This document shows positions 14,908 through 23,779 of a stretch of 33,769 nt of DNA, piece after piece; the stretch's first letter is position 1, and every line of letters starts with the position of its first letter. The notes beneath the pieces were generated by a model that was given only the letters and a program-made list of their open reading frames with translations, was not told where the DNA came from and did not search any database. A program made the position numbers and the translations under genes. Origin of the DNA: Chitinophagaceae bacterium (GTDB lineage: Bacteria; Bacteroidota; Bacteroidia; Chitinophagales; Chitinophagaceae); contig JACMLR010000310.1 of NCBI GenBank assembly GCA_014379515.1, forward strand, positions 1-33,769, in the 5' to 3' direction.

Positions 14908-17900
14908 TTATTGATTGCTGTTTTCAACTTTACTACCTTTCTTTTCCTCTTCTTCAGTAAGTTTTAATTTACGCTCGGCTTCCTGACGAAGATCCTCAAG
15001 TTTTGCATTTTCAATTACGCTTTGGTAAGTTGCTTTTGCATTGAAGAAATCATTTTGTTTAAAATAAACATCACCCAACAAGATATAAGCTTTTGTAACC
15101 CAGAGTTCATAGGAGCCAGCTTTATTGACGACTTCAAACGCTGCTTTTTCTGCATCCGGGAAACGATTCTGAATGAAAAAGAGGTTTGCAATTTCATATC
15201 GCGCTTCTGCACCATACGCTGCTTTGCTAAGTGCAACCACATTTCTGTACGCCGTGATTGCTTCGTTATACTGCCCTCCTGCCTGGTGCGACCGTGCGAT
15301 AGCGAGATTGGCAAGCACTTTATCATCGGTTCCAATTCCTTTCTGACTTAAGAGGTCTTTCGCATTTTCCGTTGCGTCCGACCATTTTTGCAATTGAAAC
15401 TGGCTTCTCAGTAAACCACGCATTGCCTCCAGTTTTGTTTCTTGTGACGTTGCAAACTCCTTCAGTTTACCAAAATACTTTTCAGCCTTCTGGTAATTTT
15501 TGAGGTCAAAGAAATTTAACCGCGCGGCATTAAGCAATGATTTTTCACCAAACTTATTTGGAACGCGATCCGATAATACTTCATACCCACTGGCGGCTTT
15601 TACCCAATCCTTTTGATTAAAATAAATTTCGCTCTTATAATATAATGCCTCGAGTGAGTGCTTGCCTTGCGGGAATTTTTCCAGGTATTCTTCAAACTCT
15701 TTTGCTGCTGCAGGGAAGTTGCCATTGTTAAATTGGACTTCGGCTTCCTGGTACGCAAGTTCTTCTTCCTGGTTAGTGGAAATCTCCTTCCCCATGCTCC
15801 GGGCAAAGCTGACATATTCGCCTGTTCTGCCCTCTTCAACATAAATTACTTTGGCATTATCCAGTGCCTCTTCGGCTTCCGGTGAATTTGGAAACTGTTG
15901 AAGCAATGCCGAGTACTGCTTAAGTGCCTCTGCATTATTCTCCAGGTTGAAATATGCAATTCCCAGTCTTAGAAAAGCGCGGGGCTTCAACGAAGAGTTT
16001 GGATCAGAAATGACATTTTTCAAAAATGGAATCGATTCGCGATACTGCTCATTCGCCAAATAGCTACCGGCAATTTCCATATTGGCGTCTGGTATGAGAC
16101 TGCTTGTTGGATACTTGCGACTGATACCGGTCAGCATATTGATTTTTTCCTTGCTGCTTGAGATACCGGCGATCATTGCATTTTGAAAGGTGGCGTAATC
16201 GGATGATGGCCACGAAAACTCAAGCACTTTATCATACATGCTTTTCGCCTTCTTGTAATCACGATTCATATAGTGACAATCGGCAATTCGCAAGTATGCA
16301 TCTTGCTCGAGTGACGGAGAATTTATCCGGGGTGTTGTCACAAGTTGTTCGAAGAATCCAAGAGCCTGGCGATAGTTTTCTTTTTTGATGAAGCTATATC
16401 CAAGATTATATTTTGCATGGTTCGGCGAGACTTCACCATTGGAAGCGGTCGTCTTGAGGTAGTCAAAGAAATATCGGATAGCATCATCGGTTTTACCAAG
16501 CCTGTAAGCAATCTCACCTTTCCAGAATTGAACGAAGGGTAAAACCGATTCATTATCTGGAAGCGTTTCGGCGCGCGTCAGTAATTCATTAGCGGTTACC
16601 AGCAACCCATCATTGACCATTTCCGTGGCGCGGCCATATAATATTCTTGGATACAATTTGCGGGCAAGTGGCGACGGAGATTTTAATCCTTCAATCAATG
16701 CTAGAGCGTCCTTGTAATTGTTTGTGTTTGCTAATACACCAACTAATAACTCACGAGCTTCTGTATTGTATTCGGATTGCGGATATTTATTCAGAAATTT
16801 TTCCAGTTCGGTAAGTGCTACATCCTGGTACCCGAGTTCGTAAGATAATTTTGCATAATTGTACATCGAGACCTGGCGCTGTGCATCATTGCTGCTATTA
16901 GCAGAACAAAAAAGAAACGCGTTTCGTGCGTTTGCTTTTTGACCGGTTTTAAGATATGCATCTCCCAACAGGTACATTGAATTCTGAGCAAGCGAATCTT
17001 CTTTGCCACCAAGCTGTTTAAATCCGGCAATAGCCTTGTTCCAATTTTTTGCATCGTAATAGCAATAAGAAACTTCGTAGAGATCTTCGCGGGTTACTTT
17101 GTCGGCTTTCGCAATATAGCTTTCGAGGTATGGAAGTGCTTTTGCATAATTCTTCTGAAGAAAATAGCCATGGCCAACGAGCTGCTGCATTTCCTTCTCG
17201 TAAGACAGGTTACCGCGCTTTAGCTTGTTTTCTGCATAATCAAATGCGGCTTTCTTATCATTGCCCATGTAATAAATGACAGAGATGTAATAGGGCGCAA
17301 CTTTGCCATACTCGGGATGATCCTCGACAACTTTGAACGCATCCAGTGCTTCTTTATACTGCTTATCATAGAATGCAATGAAGCCGTAATAATAATTTGC
17401 TTCCGCATTATTCGGATCACTTTTCGCAACACGAATTTCATTTAATAGTGGCTTTGCGCGATCATATCGTTGAACGGTGAAATAAGAATACCCCTGGTGA
17501 AATTTTTTATCTGCTATTTCGCGGTTGCTGAGATTATCGATACTTACCTGATCGTAGAGGTCAATCGCCTTTGCAAAATCTGCGGATCGAAAATAATACT
17601 CGGCAAGATGGAAGCTCATCATTTGAACTCGTGCTTCATTATCTTCCAAACCAATGAAGTCTTCTGCTTTTCTTCTCGCCCCTTCTTCATTTTGTTTTAG
17701 TCCGCAAACAACCGTGTAGTATTTTAATTCCTGGTATTCGATCGCATTATTGCTCCGATCGGTTTCGCGTTGCTGGAGCTCAAGATCTTTCAGAATTGGG
17801 TATGCCAGGCTGTACTGCTCCCGTTGAAAATATTCTTTCGCTTGTTTGAATGAACCTTCAGGGTCAGTAAAAAAACGCGTTTGTTGCGCGAAGAGAGAGA

Positions 17901-17946
17901 AAGAAGTGAGACCAAGAATCGTTATAATGAGCGCTGCTTTTTTCAT
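14908..17946 (-). CDS. Large periplasmic TPR protein
   Basis: A 1012-residue protein with a signal peptide (MKKAALIITILG..., ending LFA before Gln) and, from about residue 30 to 990, an almost unbroken array of tetratricopeptide-like helical pairs (for example AEYYFRSADFAKAIDLYDQV, ALDAFKVVEDHPEYGK, LRLGIAYFNLENNAEALKQYSALLQQFPNSPEA). The last 25 residues are charged and probably disordered (EEEEKKGSK). Such arrays are protein-binding scaffolds; no catalytic motif is seen. With no lipobox and no membrane helix after the signal it should be soluble in the periplasm. It heads a minus-strand block with an outer membrane barrel, an inner membrane HU-domain protein and a methyltransferase. Confidence 0.9.
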   Translation of the reverse strand: MKKAALIITILGLTSFSLFAQQTRFFTDPEGSFKQAKEYFQREQYSLAYPILKDLELQQRETDRSNNAIEYQELKYYTVVCGLKQNEEGARRKAEDFIGLEDNEARVQMMSFHLAEYYFRSADFAKAIDLYDQVSIDNLSNREIADKKFHQGYSYFTVQRYDRAKPLLNEIRVAKSDPNNAEANYYYGFIAFYDKQYKEALDAFKVVEDHPEYGKVAPYYISVIYYMGNDKKAAFDYAENKLKRGNLSYEKEMQQLVGHGYFLQKNYAKALPYLESYIAKADKVTREDLYEVSYCYYDAKNWNKAIAGFKQLGGKEDSLAQNSMYLLGDAYLKTGQKANARNAFLFCSANSSNDAQRQVSMYNYAKLSYELGYQDVALTELEKFLNKYPQSEYNTEARELLVGVLANTNNYKDALALIEGLKSPSPLARKLYPRILYGRATEMVNDGLLVTANELLTRAETLPDNESVLPFVQFWKGEIAYRLGKTDDAIRYFFDYLKTTASNGEVSPNHAKYNLGYSFIKKENYRQALGFFEQLVTTPRINSPSLEQDAYLRIADCHYMNRDYKKAKSMYDKVLEFSWPSSDYATFQNAMIAGISSSKEKINMLTGISRKYPTSSLIPDANMEIAGSYLANEQYRESIPFLKNVISDPNSSLKPRAFLRLGIAYFNLENNAEALKQYSALLQQFPNSPEAEEALDNAKVIYVEEGRTGEYVSFARSMGKEISTNQEEELAYQEAEVQFNNGNFPAAAKEFEEYLEKFPQGKHSLEALYYKSEIYFNQKDWVKAASGYEVLSDRVPNKFGEKSLLNAARLNFFDLKNYQKAEKYFGKLKEFATSQETKLEAMRGLLRSQFQLQKWSDATENAKDLLSQKGIGTDDKVLANLAIARSHQAGGQYNEAITAYRNVVALSKAAYGAEARYEIANLFFIQNRFPDAEKAAFEVVNKAGSYELWVTKAYILLGDVYFKQNDFFNAKATYQSVIENAKLEDLRQEAERKLKLTEEEEKKGSKVENSNQ

Positions 17947-18084
17947 TCCGAATTTCCTTAGTGTGGGGTTAACGAGCTAAAGTTTGAGATTATTTTATTG
18001 ACAACCAATTATCGTTCCAAACAACTGTGGATAAGTGGGTCAATTAACATTTCTTTTCAATAGAAAATGCAAAAATGGAAATCA

Positions 18085-18092
18085 TATTTTTG
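18085..18092 (+). promoter_or_regulatory. -7 box of the DoxX gene
   Basis: TATTTTTG, an exact TAnnTTTG match 14 bases before the ATG at 18107, which implies a very short leader. No TTG at -33 spacing. Confidence 0.38.
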
Positions 18093-18106
18093 AAAAAAAA
18101 TTTGTG

Positions 18107-18514
18107 ATGAAGCGTTTTCTTTCGACTAACTATAGTGACACTGCATTCAATATTGCGTTACTTATTTTACGCGCTGGAATGGGTGTTTTATTGTTTCCTT
18201 ATGGCTATCAGAAACTAGTTCATTTCGCTGATCGAAAGAATACTTTTACCAACTTCCTGGGTATGGGATCTACTATCAGTTTGTCATTGGTAATATTTGC
18301 TGAAGTCATTTGCGCGGGTCTGTTGATTATTGGATTATTCAGCCGGTTTGCTTCGTTAGTATTAGTGATTCTCACTGCGGTTATTGTTTTCAAAATAGAT
18401 AAGGGTGATATATTCGGCAAAGGAGAAGACGCCATGCTTTACCTTCTTGGATTCTTTACGGTGTTACTGGTTGGCCCTGGGAAATACAGTACCGATGCAG
18501 CAATGGGCAGATAA
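18107..18514 (+). CDS. DoxX family membrane protein
   Basis: A 135-residue integral membrane protein with four hydrophobic helices. The first carries LLILRAGMGVLLFPYGYQKL, the signature start of the DoxX family, and the second FAEVICAGLLIIGLFSRFASLVL. DoxX-type proteins have been linked to redox and thiosulfate metabolism in other organisms, but the function of this one is open. The ATG at 18107 is chosen; a GTG at 18035 would add 24 residues without the family pattern. It diverges from the TPR gene and converges on the DUF6526 gene. Confidence 0.87.
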   Translation: MKRFLSTNYSDTAFNIALLILRAGMGVLLFPYGYQKLVHFADRKNTFTNFLGMGSTISLSLVIFAEVICAGLLIIGLFSRFASLVLVILTAVIVFKIDKGDIFGKGEDAMLYLLGFFTVLLVGPGKYSTDAAMGR

Positions 18515-18515
18515 T

Positions 18516-18533
18516 TAACAAATAGATTTGTTA
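18516..18533. terminator. AT-rich inverted repeat between convergent genes
   Basis: TAACAAAT - AG - ATTTGTTA, a perfect 8-bp repeat right after the DoxX stop codon and before the end of the DUF6526 gene. It could be a weak two-way terminator, but it has few G/C pairs and only a short T-tract. Confidence 0.3.
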
Positions 18534-18563
18534 TTTTGAAATTGGTGGCGACTGTACAACCAA

Positions 18564-18992
18564 TCAAACTCTATTGATATCAGGCTTCCATTTAGAAATA
18601 GATTTTTTAATATCCTGGCTTCTCATTTTTTTCTCTGCCGCTTCGGTTGCGAGAGCTACGAATTCCTCATCAGCGGCAAAACGCAACGCGATAATTTGAG
18701 AAGTGCGAAGACGTTTATCGAGTACACGACCAGTCAGCACGAAATGTCGCAGGTTTTCCTCCGCACGGATTGCCCGGTCTTGTGCTTTCAGGGCAAATTG
18801 ACGGGCATGCAAAAAGATGCTTACAAGGATCAATCCCGTTAATAAAAAAAGTACTGCAGGATAACTGTCTTTTGTGTAGGTCTGATAGAGATAATAACTG
18901 CTTCCCGCTAAAAGTGCGAGTATTCCAATGGCGGTTAAAATGTGCCATGTGCCGACAAAGCGTCGATGATTTTTGTAAGTTTGTTTGGGCAT
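18564..18992 (-). CDS. DUF6526 family membrane protein
   Basis: A 142-residue protein starting at the ATG at 18992. It has two membrane helices (about 16-38 and 45-63) and a charged C-terminal half. The order YKNHRRF ... helix pair ... ARQFALKAQDRAIRAEENLRHFVLTGRVLDKRL ... IIALRFAADEEFVALATEAAEKKMRSQDIKKSI ... WKPDINRV matches the DUF6526 family of Bacteroidota and related bacteria as I remember it. Function unknown. It follows dacB by 32 bp on the same strand. Confidence 0.8.
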   Translation of the reverse strand: MPKQTYKNHRRFVGTWHILTAIGILALLAGSSYYLYQTYTKDSYPAVLFLLTGLILVSIFLHARQFALKAQDRAIRAEENLRHFVLTGRVLDKRLRTSQIIALRFAADEEFVALATEAAEKKMRSQDIKKSISKWKPDINRV

Positions 18993-19024
18993 ACGCAATC
19001 GTTTAGGTGAAAACGAATTTCGGT

Positions 19025-20386
19025 TTATTTCAACTCATCAAGTACTTTATACAATTTTTGTACAACGCTGCCCGAACTTCCATTGTAGTTATTAACGATG
19101 ATCGAGAAGCTGTACATTTTACCATTGCTTGCTTTGTGATACCCTGCAAAACTTCTTACGCCTCCAATTGACCCGCTTTTCATCTTCATACCGTTATAGA
19201 CAGGAAGTGCATTATAAAAAGAATTAAACCATGCCCGCTTCAATGCATACTGCAAAACCGTTGCCAGCGCGGTTGAGGTGATTCTGTTTTGCGGGGATAG
19301 CCCGCTCCCATCCAACACCGCGACTGCCCCAGGCGGTACATTAACGGAAATCAGATGCGCTTTCATGGCTCTTGTGCCAACCTCAGTATGTGCCGAATCT
19401 GCGTTCCGGTAACCAATCGTTTTCAGAAGAGCTTCGCCATAAAGGTTAATACTTTTTCGGAGGAAATAAAAAATAATCGAGTCGAGTTTTGGAGATTGAT
19501 GTTCGTAGATCACCTTTGCTCCTTTCAGGAGGTCTGCTTCAACCTTTCCGACAGCAGTAACCGAATTTCCACGACCGACCCAATGCCGCACCAATTCAGC
19601 TATCATAAACATACGGCCATCCGGCACAGCACCACTAATAACAAAGTCCCTTTCGTTTGGCGGTATTGTACCCTTTAGAATATAGACGGAGTCTGCAGTT
19701 GGTAAATAGATATAGGCATTGTCACCCGATCCGGGCTTCCCAACCTTCAAATGATTTTGGTACTTCGGTAGTCCAGGCTCAGACCGGATTGATACAGGTC
19801 CGCCAACTATTTTGTCGGAGCTGAGATGCAGGTCGTATTGATTTTCACGCCAGTTAATATTCCATGACCCTGCTCCATAATAATTTCCAATGTCATCTAT
19901 CATCCATGTTCCTGGTACTGCAACAGGATCATAATGCTGATCGTCGAGGTAACCCACCATTAATGAACTGCTGGTCGGCATTGCGACGTCGAGGGCGGAG
20001 AATAACCGCGCGGGCTTTGTTGATTCGAAACGCCAACTGCCGAGTGTTGGATCACCGCTGCCTAACACGTAAAGGGCAGTTGTCGTTGCATTTATTTTGC
20101 GAGTTAAGAATTTCGTAGTGTAATTAAATTGGACTCCCAGTAAGTCAAAAGCGGTTACAGCTGTCAGTATCTTTTGTGTACTTGCCGCCGCGAGGCCAAC
20201 GTTTCCATTTCGATCAAACAATACCTTTCCTGTTTGCTGATCAATGACAGTCATTCCAACGATCGCATATTTGAATTGGTCGTCGCGCATCAACTTTTCA
20301 TACGCAGCAGATAAGCGCGGAGCGATTGACTGCGAAGCAACAGACGCAGTGAAACACAGCAACATCAACATAAAGGAAATTCTCAT
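19025..20386 (-). CDS. dacB: D-alanyl-D-alanine carboxypeptidase/endopeptidase (PBP4 type, S13)
   Basis: A 453-residue exported penicillin-binding protein that trims or opens peptidoglycan peptide cross-links in the periplasm. The signal peptide ends VAS before Gln. Catalytic motifs of the S13 family are visible: SxxK as STQK (Ser69, Lys72), SxN as SIN (about residue 311, KSINLYGEALLK) and KTG in the variant form KSG (about 402, MKSGSIGGVRSFAGY). The long insert between SxxK and SxN that marks PBP4-type enzymes is present, as is LDGSGLSPQNRITS. The ATG at 20386 is preferred over a TTG at 20404. It diverges from cinA. Confidence 0.93.
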   Translation of the reverse strand: MRISFMLMLLCFTASVASQSIAPRLSAAYEKLMRDDQFKYAIVGMTVIDQQTGKVLFDRNGNVGLAAASTQKILTAVTAFDLLGVQFNYTTKFLTRKINATTTALYVLGSGDPTLGSWRFESTKPARLFSALDVAMPTSSSLMVGYLDDQHYDPVAVPGTWMIDDIGNYYGAGSWNINWRENQYDLHLSSDKIVGGPVSIRSEPGLPKYQNHLKVGKPGSGDNAYIYLPTADSVYILKGTIPPNERDFVISGAVPDGRMFMIAELVRHWVGRGNSVTAVGKVEADLLKGAKVIYEHQSPKLDSIIFYFLRKSINLYGEALLKTIGYRNADSAHTEVGTRAMKAHLISVNVPPGAVAVLDGSGLSPQNRITSTALATVLQYALKRAWFNSFYNALPVYNGMKMKSGSIGGVRSFAGYHKASNGKMYSFSIIVNNYNGSSGSVVQKLYKVLDELK

Positions 20387-20470
20387 AATATTTATGGATG
20401 ACAATTATTCAACAGTAATTATTCATTCGATTCGATGGTTGTACCTTGCGCAAGAATAATACTTTTTCTC

Positions 20471-21724
20471 ATGCAACCAGTACTTGCAAGCATCATTACA
20501 ATTGGAGATGAATTATTGATCGGCCAGACCATCGATACCAATAGTGCATGGATGGCCCAGGAACTCAATAAAGTAGGTATCGCGGTTCATCGTCGGCTCG
20601 CGATTGGTGATGTGTGGAAGGATATTTGGGAATCACTTAATGAAGAAAGCCGACTCTCTAAGATTATACTCATAACAGGTGGACTCGGGCCAACCGCCGA
20701 CGACATAACGAAGCCCCTTCTTTGTCAATACTTCGGTGGAAAATTAGTCGTGAACGAGGCCGCGTTAGTCAATGTAACCAGCATTTTTGAACGATTGAAC
20801 CGGCCCTTGTTGGAACGAAATTTAAAACAAGCAGAAGTTCCGGATGTATGTACGGTCATCCAAAACCGGCGCGGTACAGCACCAGGAATGATGTTTGAAA
20901 AGGACGGTGTCATTTTCGTATCAATGCCCGGGGTTCCAAATGAAATGAAAGGGATGATGACGGCAGATGTATTACCGTTACTCGCCGGAAGATTTAACCT
21001 CAATCCCATTGTTCACCGGACACTTGTTACAGCAGGTATCGGCGAATCGTTCCTCGCAGAAAGAATTAAGGAATTTGAAGACAGTCTTCCTTCCAATATC
21101 AAACTTGCCTATTTGCCGAATTATGGAATGGTAAAGCTTCGGTTAAGCGCCACCGGGAATGATAATAAAACAATCGCTGAACTCGAAGCTTTATTTGATA
21201 TGCTGAAGCAACAGGTTGCCGATGTGATGGTAATTGATGAAGACATTTCTCTTCAGGAAGCCGTAGGAAGATTGCTTAGCTCACATGGTAAGTCGATGGG
21301 AACTGCCGAAAGCTGTACCGGTGGCTATATTGCACATTTGCTAACGGGCGTATCTGGAGCAAGTAATTATTTTAAAGGCTCCATTGTCAGTTATTCGAAC
21401 GACATCAAGCAACATCTCCTGGACGTATCTGCTCAAACGCTCACCACGGTGGGTGCGGTAAGTGAAGACACGGTAATTCAAATGGTGAAGGGAGCTCTCC
21501 ATCAATTAAAAACGGACTATATAGTAGCAACATCCGGTATTATGGGACCGAGAGGTGGCAGTTCCGAAAAACCAGTTGGCACCGTGTGGATTGCAGTGGG
21601 AAATAAAAATCGGATTCGCACACATCATTTTCATTTCCGGTTCGATCGGCAGCGCAATATGGACATGACGGCTCAAAACGCATTGAATATGTTGCGAAAA
21701 TTTATAATCGAAATGGAGCAGTGA
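20471..21724 (+). CDS. cinA: CinA family protein (NMN amidohydrolase type)
   Basis: A 417-residue cytoplasmic protein. The N-terminal domain (about 1-175) is of the molybdopterin-binding MoCF type: ASIITIGDELLIGQTIDTNSAW, TGGLGPTADDITK, NRRGTAPGM and MPGVPNEMKGMM. The C-terminal domain (about 255-417) is the CinA/PncC fold that deamidates nicotinamide mononucleotide: GTAESCTGGYIAHLLTGVSGASNYFKGSIVSYSN, GAVSEDTV and ATSGIMGPRGGSSEKPVGTVWIAV. Domain order and length are those of full CinA. The frame has an earlier ATG at 20435, but the family begins right before ITIGDE, so the ATG at 20471 is preferred. Confidence 0.93.
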   Translation: MQPVLASIITIGDELLIGQTIDTNSAWMAQELNKVGIAVHRRLAIGDVWKDIWESLNEESRLSKIILITGGLGPTADDITKPLLCQYFGGKLVVNEAALVNVTSIFERLNRPLLERNLKQAEVPDVCTVIQNRRGTAPGMMFEKDGVIFVSMPGVPNEMKGMMTADVLPLLAGRFNLNPIVHRTLVTAGIGESFLAERIKEFEDSLPSNIKLAYLPNYGMVKLRLSATGNDNKTIAELEALFDMLKQQVADVMVIDEDISLQEAVGRLLSSHGKSMGTAESCTGGYIAHLLTGVSGASNYFKGSIVSYSNDIKQHLLDVSAQTLTTVGAVSEDTVIQMVKGALHQLKTDYIVATSGIMGPRGGSSEKPVGTVWIAVGNKNRIRTHHFHFRFDRQRNMDMTAQNALNMLRKFIIEMEQ

Positions 21725-21751
21725 TTCAACTAACGATTGTTGGCAAATCAT

Positions 21752-21759
21752 TACCTTTG
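21752..21759 (+). promoter_or_regulatory. -7 box of the E2 gene
   Basis: TACCTTTG, an exact TAnnTTTG match, in the 97-bp gap between cinA and the E2 gene. Expected start near 21766, leader about 56 bases. No clear -33 TTG. Confidence 0.4.
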
Positions 21760-21821
21760 GCGCTTTCCGCAAGACGGGAATGCATTTTTAGATTCAACCA
21801 TTATTTAAACATCTTTTCTAT

Positions 21822-23183
21822 ATGGCTCTTGTTGATCTCGTAATGCCGAAAATGGGTGAAAGCATCATGGAAGCAACCATACTTAAATGGTTGAAACAAC
21901 CTGGTGAAACAATCAAGATGGACGAAACGTTGCTCGAAATCGCAACAGACAAAGTGGATAGCGAAGTTCCATCTACAACGGCCGGTGTTCTGGATTCTGT
22001 GTTATTTAATGTAAATGATGTTGTTCCCGTTGGGGCCGTTATTGCGCGGATCAACACAGAGGCAACTGCTGAAGCTTCCAATAATAACACACCTACTTCT
22101 CCAACAACTCGTCAACCTGAAGCTCAATTAGCAGACGTCGTCTCCTCTTCTCCTACAGTGCATCACAATTATTCCACTGAAAGTGCAACGCGACCGAGCA
22201 ATGGTACAACAAAGTTTTATTCACCGTTGGTATTGAATATTGCGCAAAGTGAAGGTGTTAGCATGGGTGAACTGGAGCAAATTGATGGAACCGGGAATGA
22301 CGGTCGGGTAACAAAAAAAGATATCCTCGAATATGTCAGTAATAAGAAATCTGGCAAACGTGGTGATGTCCAGGTTTCAACGTCATCTGTACAACAATAT
22401 AAGCGACCAGCTTCGACAGAAACATTGAATGTTGAAAGCAACGAGCAAATGGTGCCTGCAAAAACGTATTCCGGCAATGTTGAGATTATAGAAATGGATC
22501 GCATGCGCAAGCTCATCGCGAAGCATATGGTCGATAGCAAACATACCAGTCCACACGTTACAAGTTTCACCGAAGCGGATGTTACCAATCTGGTTTTGTG
22601 GCGTGAAAGAGTTAAAAAGGATTTTGAGAAAAGAGAGAACGAGAAAATCACATTTACTCCTTTGTTTATAGAAGCTATTGTGCGTTGCATTAAAAAATAC
22701 CCCTGGCTTAACAGCAGCATCGATGGCGACAAGCTCGTAGTAAAAAAAGATATCAATATGGGAATGGCGACCGCGCTGCCAAGCGGCAACCTGATCGTCC
22801 CGGTCATTAAAAATGCAGATCAACTAAATCTAGTTGGGTTAACGAAACAGGTCAATAACCTGGCTAGTGCAGCGAGAAATAACAAACTTCGGCCAGACGA
22901 TACAAGCGGCGGCACATTTACTTTAACAAACGTCGGCAGCTTCGGCAGTTTGATGGGTACACCGATTATAAATCAACCGCAGGTTGCGATCCTCGCCGTG
23001 GGCGCAATCAAAAAACGCCCGGTTGTAATAGAGACTGAACAGGGCGATTCGATTGCTATCCGCCATATGATGTATCTGAGTATGAGCTACGATCATCGCA
23101 TCATTGACGGTGCACTTGGTGCAACATTCCTCAATGCCGTTGCAAAAGAACTCGAGAATTTTGATGGAAACCGCGAAGTGTAA
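21822..23183 (+). CDS. 2-oxoacid dehydrogenase E2 (dihydrolipoamide acyltransferase)
   Basis: A 453-residue core component of a 2-oxoacid dehydrogenase complex. Domains in order: one lipoyl domain (1-78) with the lipoylated Lys44 in ATDKVDSE; a flexible Ser/Thr/Asn-rich linker; a peripheral subunit-binding domain (about 127-168, SPLVLNIAQSEGVSMGELEQI ... VTKKDILEY); a second linker; and the catalytic acyltransferase domain from about 222, with MRKLIAKHMVDSKHTSPHV and the active-site HxxxDG (His425, Asp429). A single lipoyl domain fits branched-chain 2-oxoacid or 2-oxoglutarate type enzymes as well as some pyruvate ones, so the substrate is undecided. No E1 gene is adjacent; an E3 gene is in the window at 7585. 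Confidence 0.92.
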   Translation: MALVDLVMPKMGESIMEATILKWLKQPGETIKMDETLLEIATDKVDSEVPSTTAGVLDSVLFNVNDVVPVGAVIARINTEATAEASNNNTPTSPTTRQPEAQLADVVSSSPTVHHNYSTESATRPSNGTTKFYSPLVLNIAQSEGVSMGELEQIDGTGNDGRVTKKDILEYVSNKKSGKRGDVQVSTSSVQQYKRPASTETLNVESNEQMVPAKTYSGNVEIIEMDRMRKLIAKHMVDSKHTSPHVTSFTEADVTNLVLWRERVKKDFEKRENEKITFTPLFIEAIVRCIKKYPWLNSSIDGDKLVVKKDINMGMATALPSGNLIVPVIKNADQLNLVGLTKQVNNLASAARNNKLRPDDTSGGTFTLTNVGSFGSLMGTPIINQPQVAILAVGAIKKRPVVIETEQGDSIAIRHMMYLSMSYDHRIIDGALGATFLNAVAKELENFDGNREV

Positions 23184-23201
23184 TTTTTTATCGAGACCGA
23201 T

Positions 23202-23693
23202 TTAGTTACCGTAAGTTTTTATGTTCACTGTAGACTTTTTTCCTTTCACTTTTATCACGAAAAGTTTGTTGTAAACGGAATCGTGGAGATCGCCCGGCAC
23301 GACCTTATTTCCTGCCAAACCGTTGACGAGATTGTCGACGGTATTGCTATGGCCAACAACGAGTGTATTCTTTTGCAATGTTTTTAGTTTGGAGATAAAT
23401 ATAGAATCCGGCACCGGGCCGTATTTTTCAATCGCCAACTTAAAATGATCGGCCGTCGGTTGAGCAGTGCTCATTGTCCGGATCGTCGGCGTGGAATAAA
23501 TATGTGCAATTTTCTTATTGCCCAATAACTCTTTCAATGTTTCAGCCCTCTGCTTTCCTTTCTCATTCAATGACACATCGCTGCTCATATTTGCCGATTG
23601 GGTCGCTTTTTCAGCATGCCGCACAACATAATAAGTATGACCGCACGACGTTAAAAAAAGAAGTATTGATAAATATAGAAAAGAGAGTTTCAT
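23202..23693 (-). CDS. Histidine phosphatase family lipoprotein
   Basis: A 163-residue protein of the phosphoglycerate mutase-like superfamily. The signal peptide ends in the lipobox LTSC (Cys17), so it is predicted to be anchored in the periplasm. Active-site elements are visible: VVRHAEK with the phosphorylated His26 (RHA instead of the more common RHG) and Arg25, STPTIRTMSTAQP with a phosphate-binding Arg72, and LVVGHSNTV with the second His115. The fold is on the short side but complete. The substrate is unknown. It converges with the E2 gene, 18 bp between stops. Confidence 0.88.
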   Translation of the reverse strand: MKLSFLYLSILLFLTSCGHTYYVVRHAEKATQSANMSSDVSLNEKGKQRAETLKELLGNKKIAHIYSTPTIRTMSTAQPTADHFKLAIEKYGPVPDSIFISKLKTLQKNTLVVGHSNTVDNLVNGLAGNKVVPGDLHDSVYNKLFVIKVKGKKSTVNIKTYGN

Positions 23694-23779
23694 AACTTAA
23701 CAAATTTTGTCGAAATTACAATTAAACGGCACTGATCCTGAATAGTCTTTATTAATTGACAAATTAAATCGACTGAGCT

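Noticed and set aside
18026-18034. Replication origin
   Set aside because: Only one DnaA box and no clustering, no dnaA or dnaN nearby and no AT-rich repeat block.
22217-22823. Long minus-strand open frames inside the E2 gene
   Set aside because: They mirror the catalytic domain of the E2 enzyme, which has all conserved motifs on the plus strand.
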